Positions 24,319 through 33,247 are shown, counted from the first letter of the stretch. The stretch is DNA of 64,000 nucleotides from Bacillus cabrialesii (GCF_004124315.2 NZ_CP096889.1:1595001-1659000), one strand, 5' to 3'. The notes: a model not told the origin generated them from the sequence alone. Program-made: numbers and translations.

Positions 24319-25674
24319 GTGGAAAACGATCAATTTTTACAGAATCAGCATTTTTTAATCCTTGGACTCGCGAAAAGCGGGTATGCGGCGGCATCTATTC
24401 TCCACGAAAAAGGCATTTATGTTGCAGTCAACGACCAAAAGCCTTTTGAAGAAAACGAACCAGCGCAAAAGCTTTCTGAAAAAGGAATCGAGGTTGTTTG
24501 CGGAGAGCATCCGGTTTCTCTGTTTGATCAGCATGAAGTCACGATTCTGATCAAAAACCCGGGAATTCCTTATGAAAATGTTATGGTTCAGGAAGCGGAA
24601 AAAAGAGGCATCCCGGTTTGGACGGAAATTGAGCTTGCTTACTATCTGACTAACGCAAAGTTTATCGGGATTACCGGATCAAACGGAAAAACGACCACGA
24701 CAACGCTGATTTATGAAATGCTCAAAGCCGACTCGCAAAAAGCATTGATTGCCGGCAACATCGGCACAGTCGCAAGTGAGGTTGCCTATCATGCTGATGG
24801 GGATGAATGGATCGTTACCGAACTGTCTTCGTTTCAGCTGATGGGAACACACGCTTTCAGACCGGAGATCAGCTTGGTGTTAAACATATTTGACGCGCAT
24901 TTGGATTATCACCATACGCGAGAAAACTATGAAAAAGCGAAACAGAAAGTGTACCTTCATCAGACCGCTTCAGATCGAGCCATTGTCAACCAGGATGATG
25001 AAACCGTCGTGCGTCTGGCTGAAGCAGGAAAAGCCGAAATCGTCCCGTTTTCTGTCAGAAAAACACTTGAGCAGGGCGCTTATGTAAAAGACGGTGTGAT
25101 TATGTTCAACGGCGAAGCCATTCTTCCTCTTGAAGAGGTTGTGCTGCCCGGCGCTCATAACCTGGAGAACATTTTAGCTGCCATTGCGGTTGTGAAAACA
25201 GCCGGAGCGTCCAACGAAGCAGTGAAAAAGGTGCTGACAAGCTTTACTGGCGTGAAGCACCGTCTCCAATATGTCACAACAGTGAAAGACCGCAAGTTTT
25301 ATAATGACAGTAAAGCGACAAACATTTTGGCGACAAGCAAGGCGCTTTCCGCTTTTGACAAACCTGTCATTTTGCTTGCGGGCGGACTGGATCGCGGAAA
25401 TGGTTTTGACGACTTAAAACCGTATATGAAGCATGTCAAAGCGGTGCTTACATTCGGCCAGACCGCTCCGAAACTTGAGAAGCTCGGCAATGAGCTGGGA
25501 ATACAACATGTCAAACGTGTCGATAATGTTGAACAAGCAGTATCTGCGGCGTTTGCGCTCTCAAATGAAGGAGATGTCATCCTGCTGTCACCTGCGTGTG
25601 CGAGCTGGGATCAATTCAAAACATTTGAAGAACGCGGTGACATGTTTATAGATGCCGTGCATATGCTTAAGTAA
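24319..25674 (+). CDS. murD: MurD, UDP-MurNAc-L-Ala D-glutamate ligase
   Basis: Encodes 451 residues from GTG directly abutting the mraY stop, with GAGGTGTGG upstream. It shows the P-loop GITGSNGKTTTT (about 116-127) and the Mur ligase central and C-terminal domains (HRLQYV, NDSKATN, PACASWDQF). It adds D-glutamate to UDP-MurNAc-L-alanine in the cytoplasm. spoVE follows 60 bp downstream. Confidence 0.97.
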   Translation: MENDQFLQNQHFLILGLAKSGYAAASILHEKGIYVAVNDQKPFEENEPAQKLSEKGIEVVCGEHPVSLFDQHEVTILIKNPGIPYENVMVQEAEKRGIPVWTEIELAYYLTNAKFIGITGSNGKTTTTTLIYEMLKADSQKALIAGNIGTVASEVAYHADGDEWIVTELSSFQLMGTHAFRPEISLVLNIFDAHLDYHHTRENYEKAKQKVYLHQTASDRAIVNQDDETVVRLAEAGKAEIVPFSVRKTLEQGAYVKDGVIMFNGEAILPLEEVVLPGAHNLENILAAIAVVKTAGASNEAVKKVLTSFTGVKHRLQYVTTVKDRKFYNDSKATNILATSKALSAFDKPVILLAGGLDRGNGFDDLKPYMKHVKAVLTFGQTAPKLEKLGNELGIQHVKRVDNVEQAVSAAFALSNEGDVILLSPACASWDQFKTFEERGDMFIDAVHMLK

Positions 25675-25734
25675 GGGCTTGTCTTGAAGTGAATCGGCAG
25701 CCCTAATGACTTTAAGCTTGGGGTGTCGATTGCT

Positions 25735-26835
25735 TTGACTACTAAAAAAACATCGCCTGATTTGTTATTGGTCATCATTACGTTATTATTATTAACAATC
25801 GGATTAATTATGGTGTACAGTGCGAGTGCGGTATGGGCGGATTATAAATTTGACGACTCATTCTTTTTCGCGAAACGGCAGCTGCTGTTTGCGGGAATCG
25901 GCGTCATTGCCATGTTTTTTATCATGAATGTTGATTATTGGACTTGGAGGACATGGTCCAAATTGCTCTTGGTTATCTGCTTTTTCCTTCTTGTGCTTGT
26001 TTTGATACCAGGCGTCGGCATGGTGCGGAACGGTTCAAGAAGCTGGATCGGAGTCGGGGCATTCAGCATACAGCCTTCAGAGTTTATGAAGCTTGCGATG
26101 ATCGCATTCCTTGCTAAATTTCTCTCTGAAAAACAAAAAAACATCACATCGTTCAGACGGGGATTCATCCCGGCACTTGGCATCGTGTTTTCAGCGTTTT
26201 TGATTATCATGTGCCAGCCTGACCTCGGAACGGGGACGGTAATGGTCGGAACCTGTATTGTCATGATTTTTGTAGCTGGAGCGCGAATCGCCCATTTCGT
26301 CTTTCTCGGGCTGATCGGCCTCAGTGGATTTGTCGGGCTCGTACTATCGGCTCCATATCGGATTAAGCGGATTACTTCTTACTTGAATCCGTGGGAAGAC
26401 CCGCTCGGAAGCGGTTTTCAGATCATTCAATCGCTTTATGCAGTGGGGCCGGGCGGATTGTTCGGAATGGGGCTTGGACAAAGCAGACAGAAGTTCTTTT
26501 ATCTGCCTGAGCCGCAAACAGACTTTATTTTCGCCATTTTGTCAGAGGAACTTGGCTTTATCGGGGGATCACTTATTTTGCTCCTTTTCAGCGTATTGCT
26601 GTGGAGAGGGATCAGAATTGCGCTCGGTGCGCCTGATTTGTACGGAAGCTTTGTCGCAGTCGGCATTATTTCAATGATTGCCATTCAAGTCATGATTAAT
26701 ATCGGTGTAGTCACGGGCCTGATTCCGGTAACAGGGATCACGCTCCCGTTTCTAAGCTATGGAGGCTCTTCATTGACCCTGATGCTGATGGCTGTCGGCG
26801 TGCTGCTGAACGTAAGCCGCTACTCGAGGTATTAA
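25735..26835 (+). CDS. spoVE: SpoVE, SEDS-family glycosyltransferase of the spore cortex
   Basis: Encodes 366 residues from TTG 25735 (LTTKKTSPDLL); GTG 25723 overlaps the GGGG site. It is a polytopic membrane protein with ten helices and SEDS signatures (MVYSASAVWA, FSIQPSEFMKLA, NPWEDPLGSGFQIIQS, GITLPFLSYGGSSL). It polymerises lipid II for cortex and partners SpoVD, whose gene lies upstream. It takes the place ftsW holds in the dcw cluster of many bacteria; SpoVE is needed only for sporulation (literature). Confidence 0.95.
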   Translation: MTTKKTSPDLLLVIITLLLLTIGLIMVYSASAVWADYKFDDSFFFAKRQLLFAGIGVIAMFFIMNVDYWTWRTWSKLLLVICFFLLVLVLIPGVGMVRNGSRSWIGVGAFSIQPSEFMKLAMIAFLAKFLSEKQKNITSFRRGFIPALGIVFSAFLIIMCQPDLGTGTVMVGTCIVMIFVAGARIAHFVFLGLIGLSGFVGLVLSAPYRIKRITSYLNPWEDPLGSGFQIIQSLYAVGPGGLFGMGLGQSRQKFFYLPEPQTDFIFAILSEELGFIGGSLILLLFSVLLWRGIRIALGAPDLYGSFVAVGIISMIAIQVMINIGVVTGLIPVTGITLPFLSYGGSSLTLMLMAVGVLLNVSRYSRY

Positions 26836-26886
26836 TGAATGTAGTGCCAAAGCTCCTGTGAAACAGGAAGCTGAGAAACAATTGAT

Positions 26887-26920
26887 GCGATAACCCTGTC
26901 CAACAAAACAGGGTTATCGC
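26887..26920. other. Perfect 13-bp hairpin before murG, no U-tract
   Basis: GCGATAACCCTGT pairs perfectly with ACAGGGTTATCGC around an 8-nt loop. The following bases (TATGTTATAG) are not a T-run. It ends about 35 bp before the murG start. It could attenuate, protect or process the mRNA, or act as an inefficient terminator after spoVE. Confidence 0.7.
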
Positions 26921-26955
26921 TATGTTATAGAGAAACTTAGACTGGGGGAAGAGGT

Positions 26956-28047
26956 ATGCGAATTGCAATAAGCGGAGGCGGCACAGGAGGACACATTTAT
27001 CCTGCGCTTGCTTTTATTAAAGAAGTGCAGCGCCGTCATCCTGATGTGGAATTTTTATATATCGGAACAGAAAACGGGCTGGAGAAAAAAATTGTTGAGC
27101 GGGAGAATATACCGTTCCGGTCAATTGAAATTACTGGATTTAAAAGAAAGCTGTCATTTGAAAACGTCAAGACTGTGATGCGTTTTCTGAAGGGCGTAAA
27201 AAAGAGCAAATCGTATTTAGCGGAATTTAAGCCTGATGCCGTGATTGGAACGGGCGGTTACGTATGCGGACCGGTTGTCTATGCCGCTGCGAAAATGGGA
27301 ATTCCGACTATCGTCCATGAACAAAACAGCCTGCCGGGCATCACGAATAAGTTTCTTTCAAAATATGTTAATAAAGTAGCGATTTGTTTTGAAGAAGCAA
27401 AATCACATTTTCCTAGCGAGAAAGTTGTATTTACGGGAAACCCGAGAGCCTCTGAAGTCGTCTCAATAAAGACGGGCCGATCAATGGCTGAATTTGGGCT
27501 TTCTGAAGACAAAAAAACAGTCTTAATCTTCGGCGGAAGCAGGGGCGCAGCACCGATTAACCGCGCCGTCATTGAGATGCAGGATGCGCTGAAATCAAGA
27601 GACTACCAAGTGCTGTATATTACCGGTGAAGTTCACTATGAAAAAGTGATGAATGAGCTGAAAAGCAAGGGTGCCGCTGATAATATGGTCACAAAGCCGT
27701 TTCTTCATCAAATGCCGGAGTATTTAAAAGCCATTGATGTCATTGTGGCGAGAGCAGGTGCGACGACGATTGCCGAAATTACCGCTCTCGGAATCCCAAG
27801 TGTTCTGATCCCAAGCCCATATGTAACAGCGAATCACCAGGAGGTCAATGCGAGATCTCTCGGCCAGCATGATGCGGCGATTGTTCTGAAAGAAACAGAG
27901 CTCAGCGGGGAAAAGCTGATAGATGCGCTTGACCGGATTGTACTGAATGAGCAAACGTTAAAGGAAATGAGCGAACGGACAAAGTCACTCGGTGTTCCTG
28001 ACGCGGCTGCCCGTTTATACAGCGTACTCGAAGAATTGAAAAAATAA
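26956..28047 (+). CDS. murG: MurG, lipid II-forming GlcNAc transferase
   Basis: Encodes 363 residues from ATG after GGGGGAAGAGGT. It shows the N-terminal glycine-rich motif SGGGTGGHIYPALA (about 5-18), GTGGYVCGP (about 97-105) and the C-terminal donor-binding region RAGATTIAEI (about 264-273). It adds GlcNAc to lipid I at the inner face of the membrane to make lipid II. murB follows after 30 bp. Confidence 0.97.
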   Translation: MRIAISGGGTGGHIYPALAFIKEVQRRHPDVEFLYIGTENGLEKKIVERENIPFRSIEITGFKRKLSFENVKTVMRFLKGVKKSKSYLAEFKPDAVIGTGGYVCGPVVYAAAKMGIPTIVHEQNSLPGITNKFLSKYVNKVAICFEEAKSHFPSEKVVFTGNPRASEVVSIKTGRSMAEFGLSEDKKTVLIFGGSRGAAPINRAVIEMQDALKSRDYQVLYITGEVHYEKVMNELKSKGAADNMVTKPFLHQMPEYLKAIDVIVARAGATTIAEITALGIPSVLIPSPYVTANHQEVNARSLGQHDAAIVLKETELSGEKLIDALDRIVLNEQTLKEMSERTKSLGVPDAAARLYSVLEELKK

Positions 28048-28077
28048 TAGAAAGCAAATGGAATGCGGAGGTTTACG

Positions 28078-28989
28078 ATGGAGAAAGTGATACAGGAATT
28101 AAAAGAACGCGAAGTCGGCAAGGTTCTTGCAAACGAACCGCTCGCGAATCATACAACAATGAAAATCGGCGGACCTGCGGATGTATTGGTCATTCCAAGC
28201 AGTGTAGATGCTGTCAAAGATATCATGGACGTTATTAAAAAATATGATGCGAAGTGGACAGTCATCGGCCGCGGATCAAACCTTCTTGTTTTAGATGAGG
28301 GAATCAGAGGCGTAGTGATTAAGCTTGGCGCAGGCCTTGACCATTTGGAGCTTGACGGGGAACAAGTGACGGTCGGAGGCGGTTATTCAGTGGTTCGTCT
28401 TGCTACATCATTGAGCAAAAAAGGCCTCTCTGGCTTGGAATTTGCTGCGGGTATTCCGGGATCAGTCGGCGGCGCGGTTTATATGAATGCCGGCGCTCAC
28501 GGCTCTGATATGAGCGAAATCCTCGTCAAGGCACATATTTTATTTGAAGACGGCACGATTGAGTGGCTGACAAATGAGCAGATGGATTTCAGCTACAGAA
28601 CATCTGTATTGCAAAAGAAACGCCCGGGTGTTTGCCTTGAAGCTGTTCTGCAGCTGGAGCAGAAGGATAAGGAATCAATCGTTCAGCAAATGCAAAGCAA
28701 CAAAGACTACAGAAAAAATACACAGCCGTATTCAAGCCCTTGTGCAGGAAGCATATTCAGAAATCCGCTTCCGAATCATGCCGGAAACCTTGTAGAAAAA
28801 GCAGGCTTGAAAGGATATCAAATAGGCGGTGCAAAGATATCGGAGATGCACGGAAACTTTATCGTCAATGCGGGCGGCGCATCAGCGAAAGATGTACTTG
28901 ATCTCATTGATCATGTGAAAAAGACAATCCGTGAAAAATACGAGATTGATATGCACACAGAGGTTGAAATCATCGGCGAAAATCGCTGA
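28078..28989 (+). CDS. murB: MurB, UDP-N-acetylenolpyruvoylglucosamine reductase (type II)
   Basis: Encodes 303 residues. ATG 28078 follows GCGGAGGTTTACG. It is an FAD-binding fold with GRGSNLLVLDEG (about 63-74) and GIPGSVGGAVYMNAGAHG (about 124-141), plus the catalytic serine region PCAGSIFRNP (about 220-229). It reduces UDP-GlcNAc-enolpyruvate to UDP-MurNAc with NADPH. It lacks the extra Tyr-loop insert of type I MurB. A promoter-like element and a hairpin follow before divIB. Confidence 0.96.
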   Translation: MEKVIQELKEREVGKVLANEPLANHTTMKIGGPADVLVIPSSVDAVKDIMDVIKKYDAKWTVIGRGSNLLVLDEGIRGVVIKLGAGLDHLELDGEQVTVGGGYSVVRLATSLSKKGLSGLEFAAGIPGSVGGAVYMNAGAHGSDMSEILVKAHILFEDGTIEWLTNEQMDFSYRTSVLQKKRPGVCLEAVLQLEQKDKESIVQQMQSNKDYRKNTQPYSSPCAGSIFRNPLPNHAGNLVEKAGLKGYQIGGAKISEMHGNFIVNAGGASAKDVLDLIDHVKKTIREKYEIDMHTEVEIIGENR

Positions 28990-29016
28990 TTCAAGTTCTG
29001 ACTGAAGCTGTTCATA

Positions 29017-29025
29017 TGATATACT
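29017..29025 (+). promoter_or_regulatory. Extended -10 element upstream of divIB
   Basis: TGATATACT is a TG-n-TATACT extended -10 with no good -35. The start point, near 29032, would lie only a few bases before the hairpin at 29037-29067. Confidence 0.45.
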
Positions 29026-29036
29026 GTAAGCAAACG

Positions 29037-29067
29037 ACAAACGGCATCATAGTATGCCGTTTGTTTT
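29037..29067 (+). terminator. Hairpin/terminator between murB and divIB
   Basis: ACAAACGGCAT / ATGCCGTTTGT, an 11-bp perfect stem with a 6-nt loop, is followed by a short T tract (TTT, then GG). Probably a partial terminator inside the operon. Confidence 0.7.
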
Positions 29068-29117
29068 GGAATAGACAGACTTTAACAGCTGTTTCATTTG
29101 AATGAGGTGAACAGGCA

Positions 29118-29909
29118 ATGAACCCGGGTCATGACCGAGAAAAAATCGTAAACATTGAAGAACGGATTCCTAAAATTAAAGAGCAGCGGAAACAGAAGGC
29201 AAACCGCCGTCTCATTTCATTTATTATGCTCTTCTTTATAATGGTGCTGATCATCGTGTACCTGCAGACGCCAATCAGTAAAGTATCGACAGTCTCTGTT
29301 ACGGGGAATGAGAATGTATCCAAAAAGGAAATTATCGACCTTTCCGATATTAACAGCGGAGATACTGAGTTTTGGAGTTTGGACAAGAAAAAAACAGAAA
29401 AGAAGATTCAGCAAAATAAATTAGTGAAAAAAGCAGAGATCAGCAAATCGCTTCCTAATAAAATCAACATTGCGATCGAAGAATATAAAGCGATTGCTTA
29501 TTTAGAAAAAGACGAAGTGTACTATGAAGTGCTTGAAAACGGTTCAGTTCTGCCAAATGAAGTAACGCCGGATGACGCCGGACCGATTTTGGTCAATTGG
29601 ACAAACGCGAAAAAACGGTCTCAAATGGCCAAGCAGCTCGATGCCTTGTCAAATTCGTTAAAACAATCGATTTCAGAAATTTATTATACGCCTGTAAAAA
29701 TGGACGAAAACCGCATTAAATTGTATATGAACGACGGTTATGTCGTAACTGCGTCCATTAAAACCTTTGCAGACCGAATGAAAACGTATCCTTCTATCAT
29801 TTCGCAGCTTAGCAGCAACAAGAAAGGAATCATTCATTTAGAAGTCGCCACCTATTTTGAAGAGTTTGGAAAAAACGAGAAAGCTGCTAAAAAGGAAGAT
29901 GAAAATTGA
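29118..29909 (+). CDS. divIB: DivIB (FtsQ-type), divisome protein
   Basis: Encodes 263 residues from ATG after TGAGGTGAACAGG. It has a basic cytoplasmic N terminus (about 1-30), a transmembrane helix (about 31-51), and an extracytoplasmic POTRA domain starting STVSVTGNENVSKKEI (about 57-72) followed by the beta domain and an acidic/basic tail. It stabilises FtsL-DivIC and the septal synthase at division, and also acts in sporulation septation. ylxW overlaps its stop codon. Confidence 0.94.
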   Translation: MNPGHDREKIVNIEERIPKIKEQRKQKANRRLISFIMLFFIMVLIIVYLQTPISKVSTVSVTGNENVSKKEIIDLSDINSGDTEFWSLDKKKTEKKIQQNKLVKKAEISKSLPNKINIAIEEYKAIAYLEKDEVYYEVLENGSVLPNEVTPDDAGPILVNWTNAKKRSQMAKQLDALSNSLKQSISEIYYTPVKMDENRIKLYMNDGYVVTASIKTFADRMKTYPSIISQLSSNKKGIIHLEVATYFEEFGKNEKAAKKEDEN

Positions 29910-30601
29910 GGGGCAAATCAGCAGTCCTTCTTTCTTTGATTATGCTTGTCGCAGGCTTTTTAATTTCATTTTCTTTTCAAATGACAAAAGAAAACAACAA
30001 AAGCGCGGCTGAGACGGAAGAGTGGAAAAAAGAATATGCGCTGAGAGATGAACTGCTCAAGCAGGAGAAAGAAAATAAGAATCTTGAAAAAGAATTGTAT
30101 CAAAAGCAAAACAAAGTCCGTCAAGCGGAAAATAAGCTAAAGAAAGAAAAGACGGAATACTATAACGTCCTCGAAGATACAGAAAAATACAGAATGTATA
30201 TTGGGGAAGTCGGTGTACAGGGAGAGGGCGTTGAGGTGACCTTGGAAGATGCGTCGTACATACCGGAAGGGGAGAATGTGAACAGTTACATCGTTCACGA
30301 AAGCCATATCTTTCAAGTGGTAAACGAACTGTATATCTCGGGTGCGGCGGCTGTCGCCGTGAATGGCCAGCGTCTGACACATGACTCCTATATCAAGTGC
30401 AACGGCCCTGTTGTAACGGTAGACGGGGTGCAGCATCCGGCTCCGTTTACGATATCCGCGATTGGAGATCCCGATGTCCTGCTGCCTTCGTTAAATATTG
30501 CAGGAGGCCTGATCGATCAGCTGTCAATGGATCATATTTCTGTTACCGCAGAAAAAGAGAAAAACGTACAAATGAAACCGATTCTGAAAACGAAGGAATG
30601 A
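29906..30601 (+). CDS. ylxW: YlxW, DUF881 membrane protein
   Basis: Encodes 231 residues from TTG, overlapping the divIB stop by 4 nt (TTGA), so translation is probably coupled. It has one N-terminal transmembrane helix (about 7-24), a long coiled coil (about 30-85) and a C-terminal DUF881 domain (GVEVTLEDAS, GAAAVAVNGQRLTHDSYI, PFTISAIGDP). The fold is probably extracytoplasmic. Function unknown. It is a paralogue of ylxX, which follows directly. Confidence 0.88.
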   Translation: MRGKSAVLLSLIMLVAGFLISFSFQMTKENNKSAAETEEWKKEYALRDELLKQEKENKNLEKELYQKQNKVRQAENKLKKEKTEYYNVLEDTEKYRMYIGEVGVQGEGVEVTLEDASYIPEGENVNSYIVHESHIFQVVNELYISGAAAVAVNGQRLTHDSYIKCNGPVVTVDGVQHPAPFTISAIGDPDVLLPSLNIAGGLIDQLSMDHISVTAEKEKNVQMKPILKTKE

Positions 30602-30623
30602 CTGAAAAAGCGGGTGAAACAGA

Positions 30624-31331
30624 TTGAAAATAAAGCGTTCCTTCATAAGCATCAGTGTGCTTATGGTCATCTTCGGCCTTATGATAGCTGTTCAGTTTAA
30701 CTCGTTACAGCACCCTCAAGTCCGAGACACAAGAGATATGTGGGATATAAGGGAAGAGCTGACTACAGAACAGAAGAAACAGGAAAAACTGCTGGCTGAA
30801 ATAAACAAATATGATAAATTGCTGAATAGCTATTCACAAACGAAAGAAATGACAAAAGAAACCGCGCTCAATAATACCTTGCAAACCTTAAAAAAAACAG
30901 CCGGCATGACCGATATAACAGGTAGCGGAATTGTCATCACGATTTCCCCGCTTTTTTCTGAAAGCTTAACAGGAGAGCCGATCGAAAATCCGCCTCCAGA
31001 TTTGCTGAAGAAGCTGATCAATGAACTCAACTCCTTCGGTGCAGAACATATCTCGATTAATGAGCGAAGAGTTGTGAACCATACAGTCATTAGGGATATT
31101 AACGGCACAACAAAAATAGACGGATACGGCCTTGACGATTATCCTTTAACAGTAAAAGTGCTTGCCGAAGATTTGGACATGCTGTACAGCAGAGTAAAGG
31201 GGTCAGGCCTTGAAGATCTCTTTGCATCTGAAAATTTAGCATTAAAAGCCGGTAAATCTGAAAGCAAATTGACATTAAAAGCATATGACAGACCACTGGA
31301 CGTACAACAGCTGAAGCCGCTTAAAGACTAA
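30624..31331 (+). CDS. ylxX: YlxX, DUF881 membrane protein
   Basis: Encodes 235 residues from TTG after AAGCGGGTGAAA. It has the same layout as YlxW: one N-terminal helix (about 7-24), a coiled coil (about 38-70) and a C-terminal DUF881 domain (GIVITISPLFSE, GAEHISINERRVVNHTVIR). The two look like a tandem duplication that has diverged widely. Their place between divIB and sbp-ftsA suggests an envelope or division role, but no function is established. sbp follows after 18 bp. Confidence 0.87.
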   Translation: MKIKRSFISISVLMVIFGLMIAVQFNSLQHPQVRDTRDMWDIREELTTEQKKQEKLLAEINKYDKLLNSYSQTKEMTKETALNNTLQTLKKTAGMTDITGSGIVITISPLFSESLTGEPIENPPPDLLKKLINELNSFGAEHISINERRVVNHTVIRDINGTTKIDGYGLDDYPLTVKVLAEDLDMLYSRVKGSGLEDLFASENLALKAGKSESKLTLKAYDRPLDVQQLKPLKD

Positions 31332-31349
31332 AAAAGGAGGAGAGTTGTC

Positions 31350-31715
31350 ATGTGGCTGCCCGTGCTGGGATTAGTGCTCGGAATTGCGATTGGACTGATG
31401 ACAAACTTAACGATACCGAGTGAATACTCAAACTATTTATCGCTTGCCGTGCTTGCCGCACTTGATACATTAATCGGCGGAATCAGGGCGCATTTACAAG
31501 GTACATATGATGAAATGGTATTTGTTTCCGGTTTCTTTTTTAATATTATATTGGCAATAAGTTTAGCTTTTCTGGGAGTCCATCTTGGTGTAGACTTGTA
31601 TTTAGCAGGTATATTCGCATTTGGAGTCAGATTATTTCAGAATATAGCCGTTATCAGAAGAAATCTACTAACAAAGTGGACTCTTTCTAAAAAAAATAAA
31701 AAAAATGTGATATAA
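31350..31715 (+). CDS. sbp: Sbp, small basic membrane protein
   Basis: Encodes 121 residues from ATG after AAAAAAGGAGGAGAG. It has three to four hydrophobic helices and a lysine-rich C-terminal tail (TKWTLSKKNKKN). It matches the small basic protein family (DUF1290) found before ftsA in Bacillus and Clostridia. Function unknown. The SigH promoter for ftsAZ overlaps its stop region. Confidence 0.9.
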   Translation: MWLPVLGLVLGIAIGLMTNLTIPSEYSNYLSLAVLAALDTLIGGIRAHLQGTYDEMVFVSGFFFNIILAISLAFLGVHLGVDLYLAGIFAFGVRLFQNIAVIRRNLLTKWTLSKKNKKNVI

Positions 31716-31716
31716 A

Positions 31717-31745
31717 AGAGGATATACATAGGATATAACGAATAT
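31717..31745 (+). promoter_or_regulatory. Consensus SigH promoter of ftsA-ftsZ
   Basis: AGAGGATAT (31717-31725) matches RnAGGAwWW at every defined base. Exactly 11 bp later AACGAATAT (31737-31745) matches RnnGAATww at every defined base. It agrees with the known SigH promoter that raises ftsAZ expression at the start of sporulation. Confidence 0.85.
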
Positions 31746-31827
31746 TTTCAATAAACATAAAATGTGAAGAGCACATAAGGAATATTCCGTTGTTATTTTT
31801 TGTTACACACTTGTAAAGCCACATTCA

Positions 31828-31856
31828 TTGTATTGTTGTTCCGCAAATAATAGAAT
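31828..31856 (+). promoter_or_regulatory. Weak candidate SigA promoter of ftsA
   Basis: TTGTAT (31828-31833), 17 bp, TAGAAT (31851-31856). The -10 is good and the -35 poor. Vegetative ftsAZ promoters are known to exist in this gap, but this exact site is my guess. Confidence 0.3.
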
Positions 31857-31889
31857 AGAAATGATTGAAATGTGAGGAGGTGCCATAGA

Positions 31890-33212
31890 ATGAACAACAA
31901 TGAACTTTACGTCAGTCTTGACATCGGTACGTCCAATACAAAAGTGATCGTCGGAGAAATGACAGATGATTCCCTTAATATTATCGGTGTGGGAAATGTA
32001 CCGTCTGAAGGGTTAAAAAAAGGCTCAATCGTTGATATAGATGAGACTGTTCATTCTATAAGAAAAGCGTTTGACCAAGCTGAAAGAATGGTAGGTTTTC
32101 CGCTTAGAAAAGCGATTGTCGGCGTTAATGGAAATTATATCAATATTCAAGATACAAACGGTGTTGTAGCAGTTTCCAGTGAAAATAAAGAAATTCAGGT
32201 TGAAGATGTGCGCCGTGTCATGGAGGCGGCACAGGTTGTTTCAGTACCGCACGAACAGCTGATTGTCGACGTCATTCCTAAACAGTTTATCGTAGATGGA
32301 AGAGATGAAATCACCGACCCCAAAAAAATGCTGGGTGTGCGTTTAGAAGTAGAGGGCACCTTGATCACCGGTTCAAAAACAATCTTACATAACTTGCTCC
32401 GCTGTGTTGAAAGAGCCGGTATTGAAATAACTGATATTTGTCTTCAGCCGCTGGCAGCCGGTTCTGCTGCATTATCAAAGGACGAGAAAAACCTTGGTGT
32501 GGCTCTCATTGATATAGGGGGAGGGTCAACAACCATTGCCGTATTCCAGAACGGACATCTCACTTCTACCCGTGTCATTCCTCTCGGAGGCGAAAATATC
32601 ACCAAAGATATCTCCATCGGATTGAGAACGTCAACAGAAGAAGCAGAACGCGTGAAAAAGCAATTTGGACATGCCTACTATGACGAAGCCTCGGAAGATG
32701 AAGTATTTGAGGTAACCGTTATAGGCACCAATCAAAAACAAACATTTACACAGCAGGAAGCAGCGAATATCATTGAAGCAAGAGTAGAAGAAATTCTTGA
32801 AATTGTTTCAGAAGAGCTTCGCAGTATGGGCATTACCGATCTGCCGGGAGGCTTCGTGCTGACAGGGGGACAAGCAGCAATGCCGGGTGTCATGTCATTG
32901 GCACAGGATGTGCTGCAAAACAATGTCAGAGTGGCAAGCCCGAATTATATCGGTGTAAGAGATCCTCAATATATGACGGGAGTGGGCCTGATCCAATTCG
33001 CCTGCCGAAATGCAAGAATCCAAGGCAGAAAAATAGGCTTCAAGATGCCTGAAGAAGCGGTACAGGAAATCGCAGTCTCATCATCAGAGGAACAAGAGCA
33101 GCATCATCACCAAAATGAGGTGCAGCAGCGGCCAAAAGGAAAACAAAAAACACAAGCCGAACATAATAAACAGAGCAAAATGAAAAAACTATTAAGCATG
33201 TTTTGGGAATAG
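31890..33212 (+). CDS. ftsA: FtsA, actin-like FtsZ membrane tether
   Basis: Encodes 440 residues. ATG 31890 follows GTGAGGAGGTGCCATAG; six upstream residues in frame lie within or before that site. It is an actin-fold ATPase with SLDIGTSNTKVIVGE (about 8-22), the FtsA-specific 1C subdomain, the second phosphate motif ALIDIGGGSTTIA (about 204-216) and ADENOSINE-type motif LTGGQAAMPG (about 330-339). It ends with a basic amphipathic helix (KQSKMKKLLSMFWE) that binds the membrane. It links FtsZ to the membrane. ftsZ follows 35 bp later. Confidence 0.97.
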   Translation: MNNNELYVSLDIGTSNTKVIVGEMTDDSLNIIGVGNVPSEGLKKGSIVDIDETVHSIRKAFDQAERMVGFPLRKAIVGVNGNYINIQDTNGVVAVSSENKEIQVEDVRRVMEAAQVVSVPHEQLIVDVIPKQFIVDGRDEITDPKKMLGVRLEVEGTLITGSKTILHNLLRCVERAGIEITDICLQPLAAGSAALSKDEKNLGVALIDIGGGSTTIAVFQNGHLTSTRVIPLGGENITKDISIGLRTSTEEAERVKKQFGHAYYDEASEDEVFEVTVIGTNQKQTFTQQEAANIIEARVEEILEIVSEELRSMGITDLPGGFVLTGGQAAMPGVMSLAQDVLQNNVRVASPNYIGVRDPQYMTGVGLIQFACRNARIQGRKIGFKMPEEAVQEIAVSSSEEQEQHHHQNEVQQRPKGKQKTQAEHNKQSKMKKLLSMFWE

Positions 33213-33247
33213 ATAGATAGTCATTCGGCAGATTAGGAGGATTTAGC

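Noticed and set aside
25674..25705. AGGGC/GCCCT inverted repeat between murD and spoVE
   Set aside because: Short stem with a loop of about 20 nt and no T-run; not a convincing terminator.
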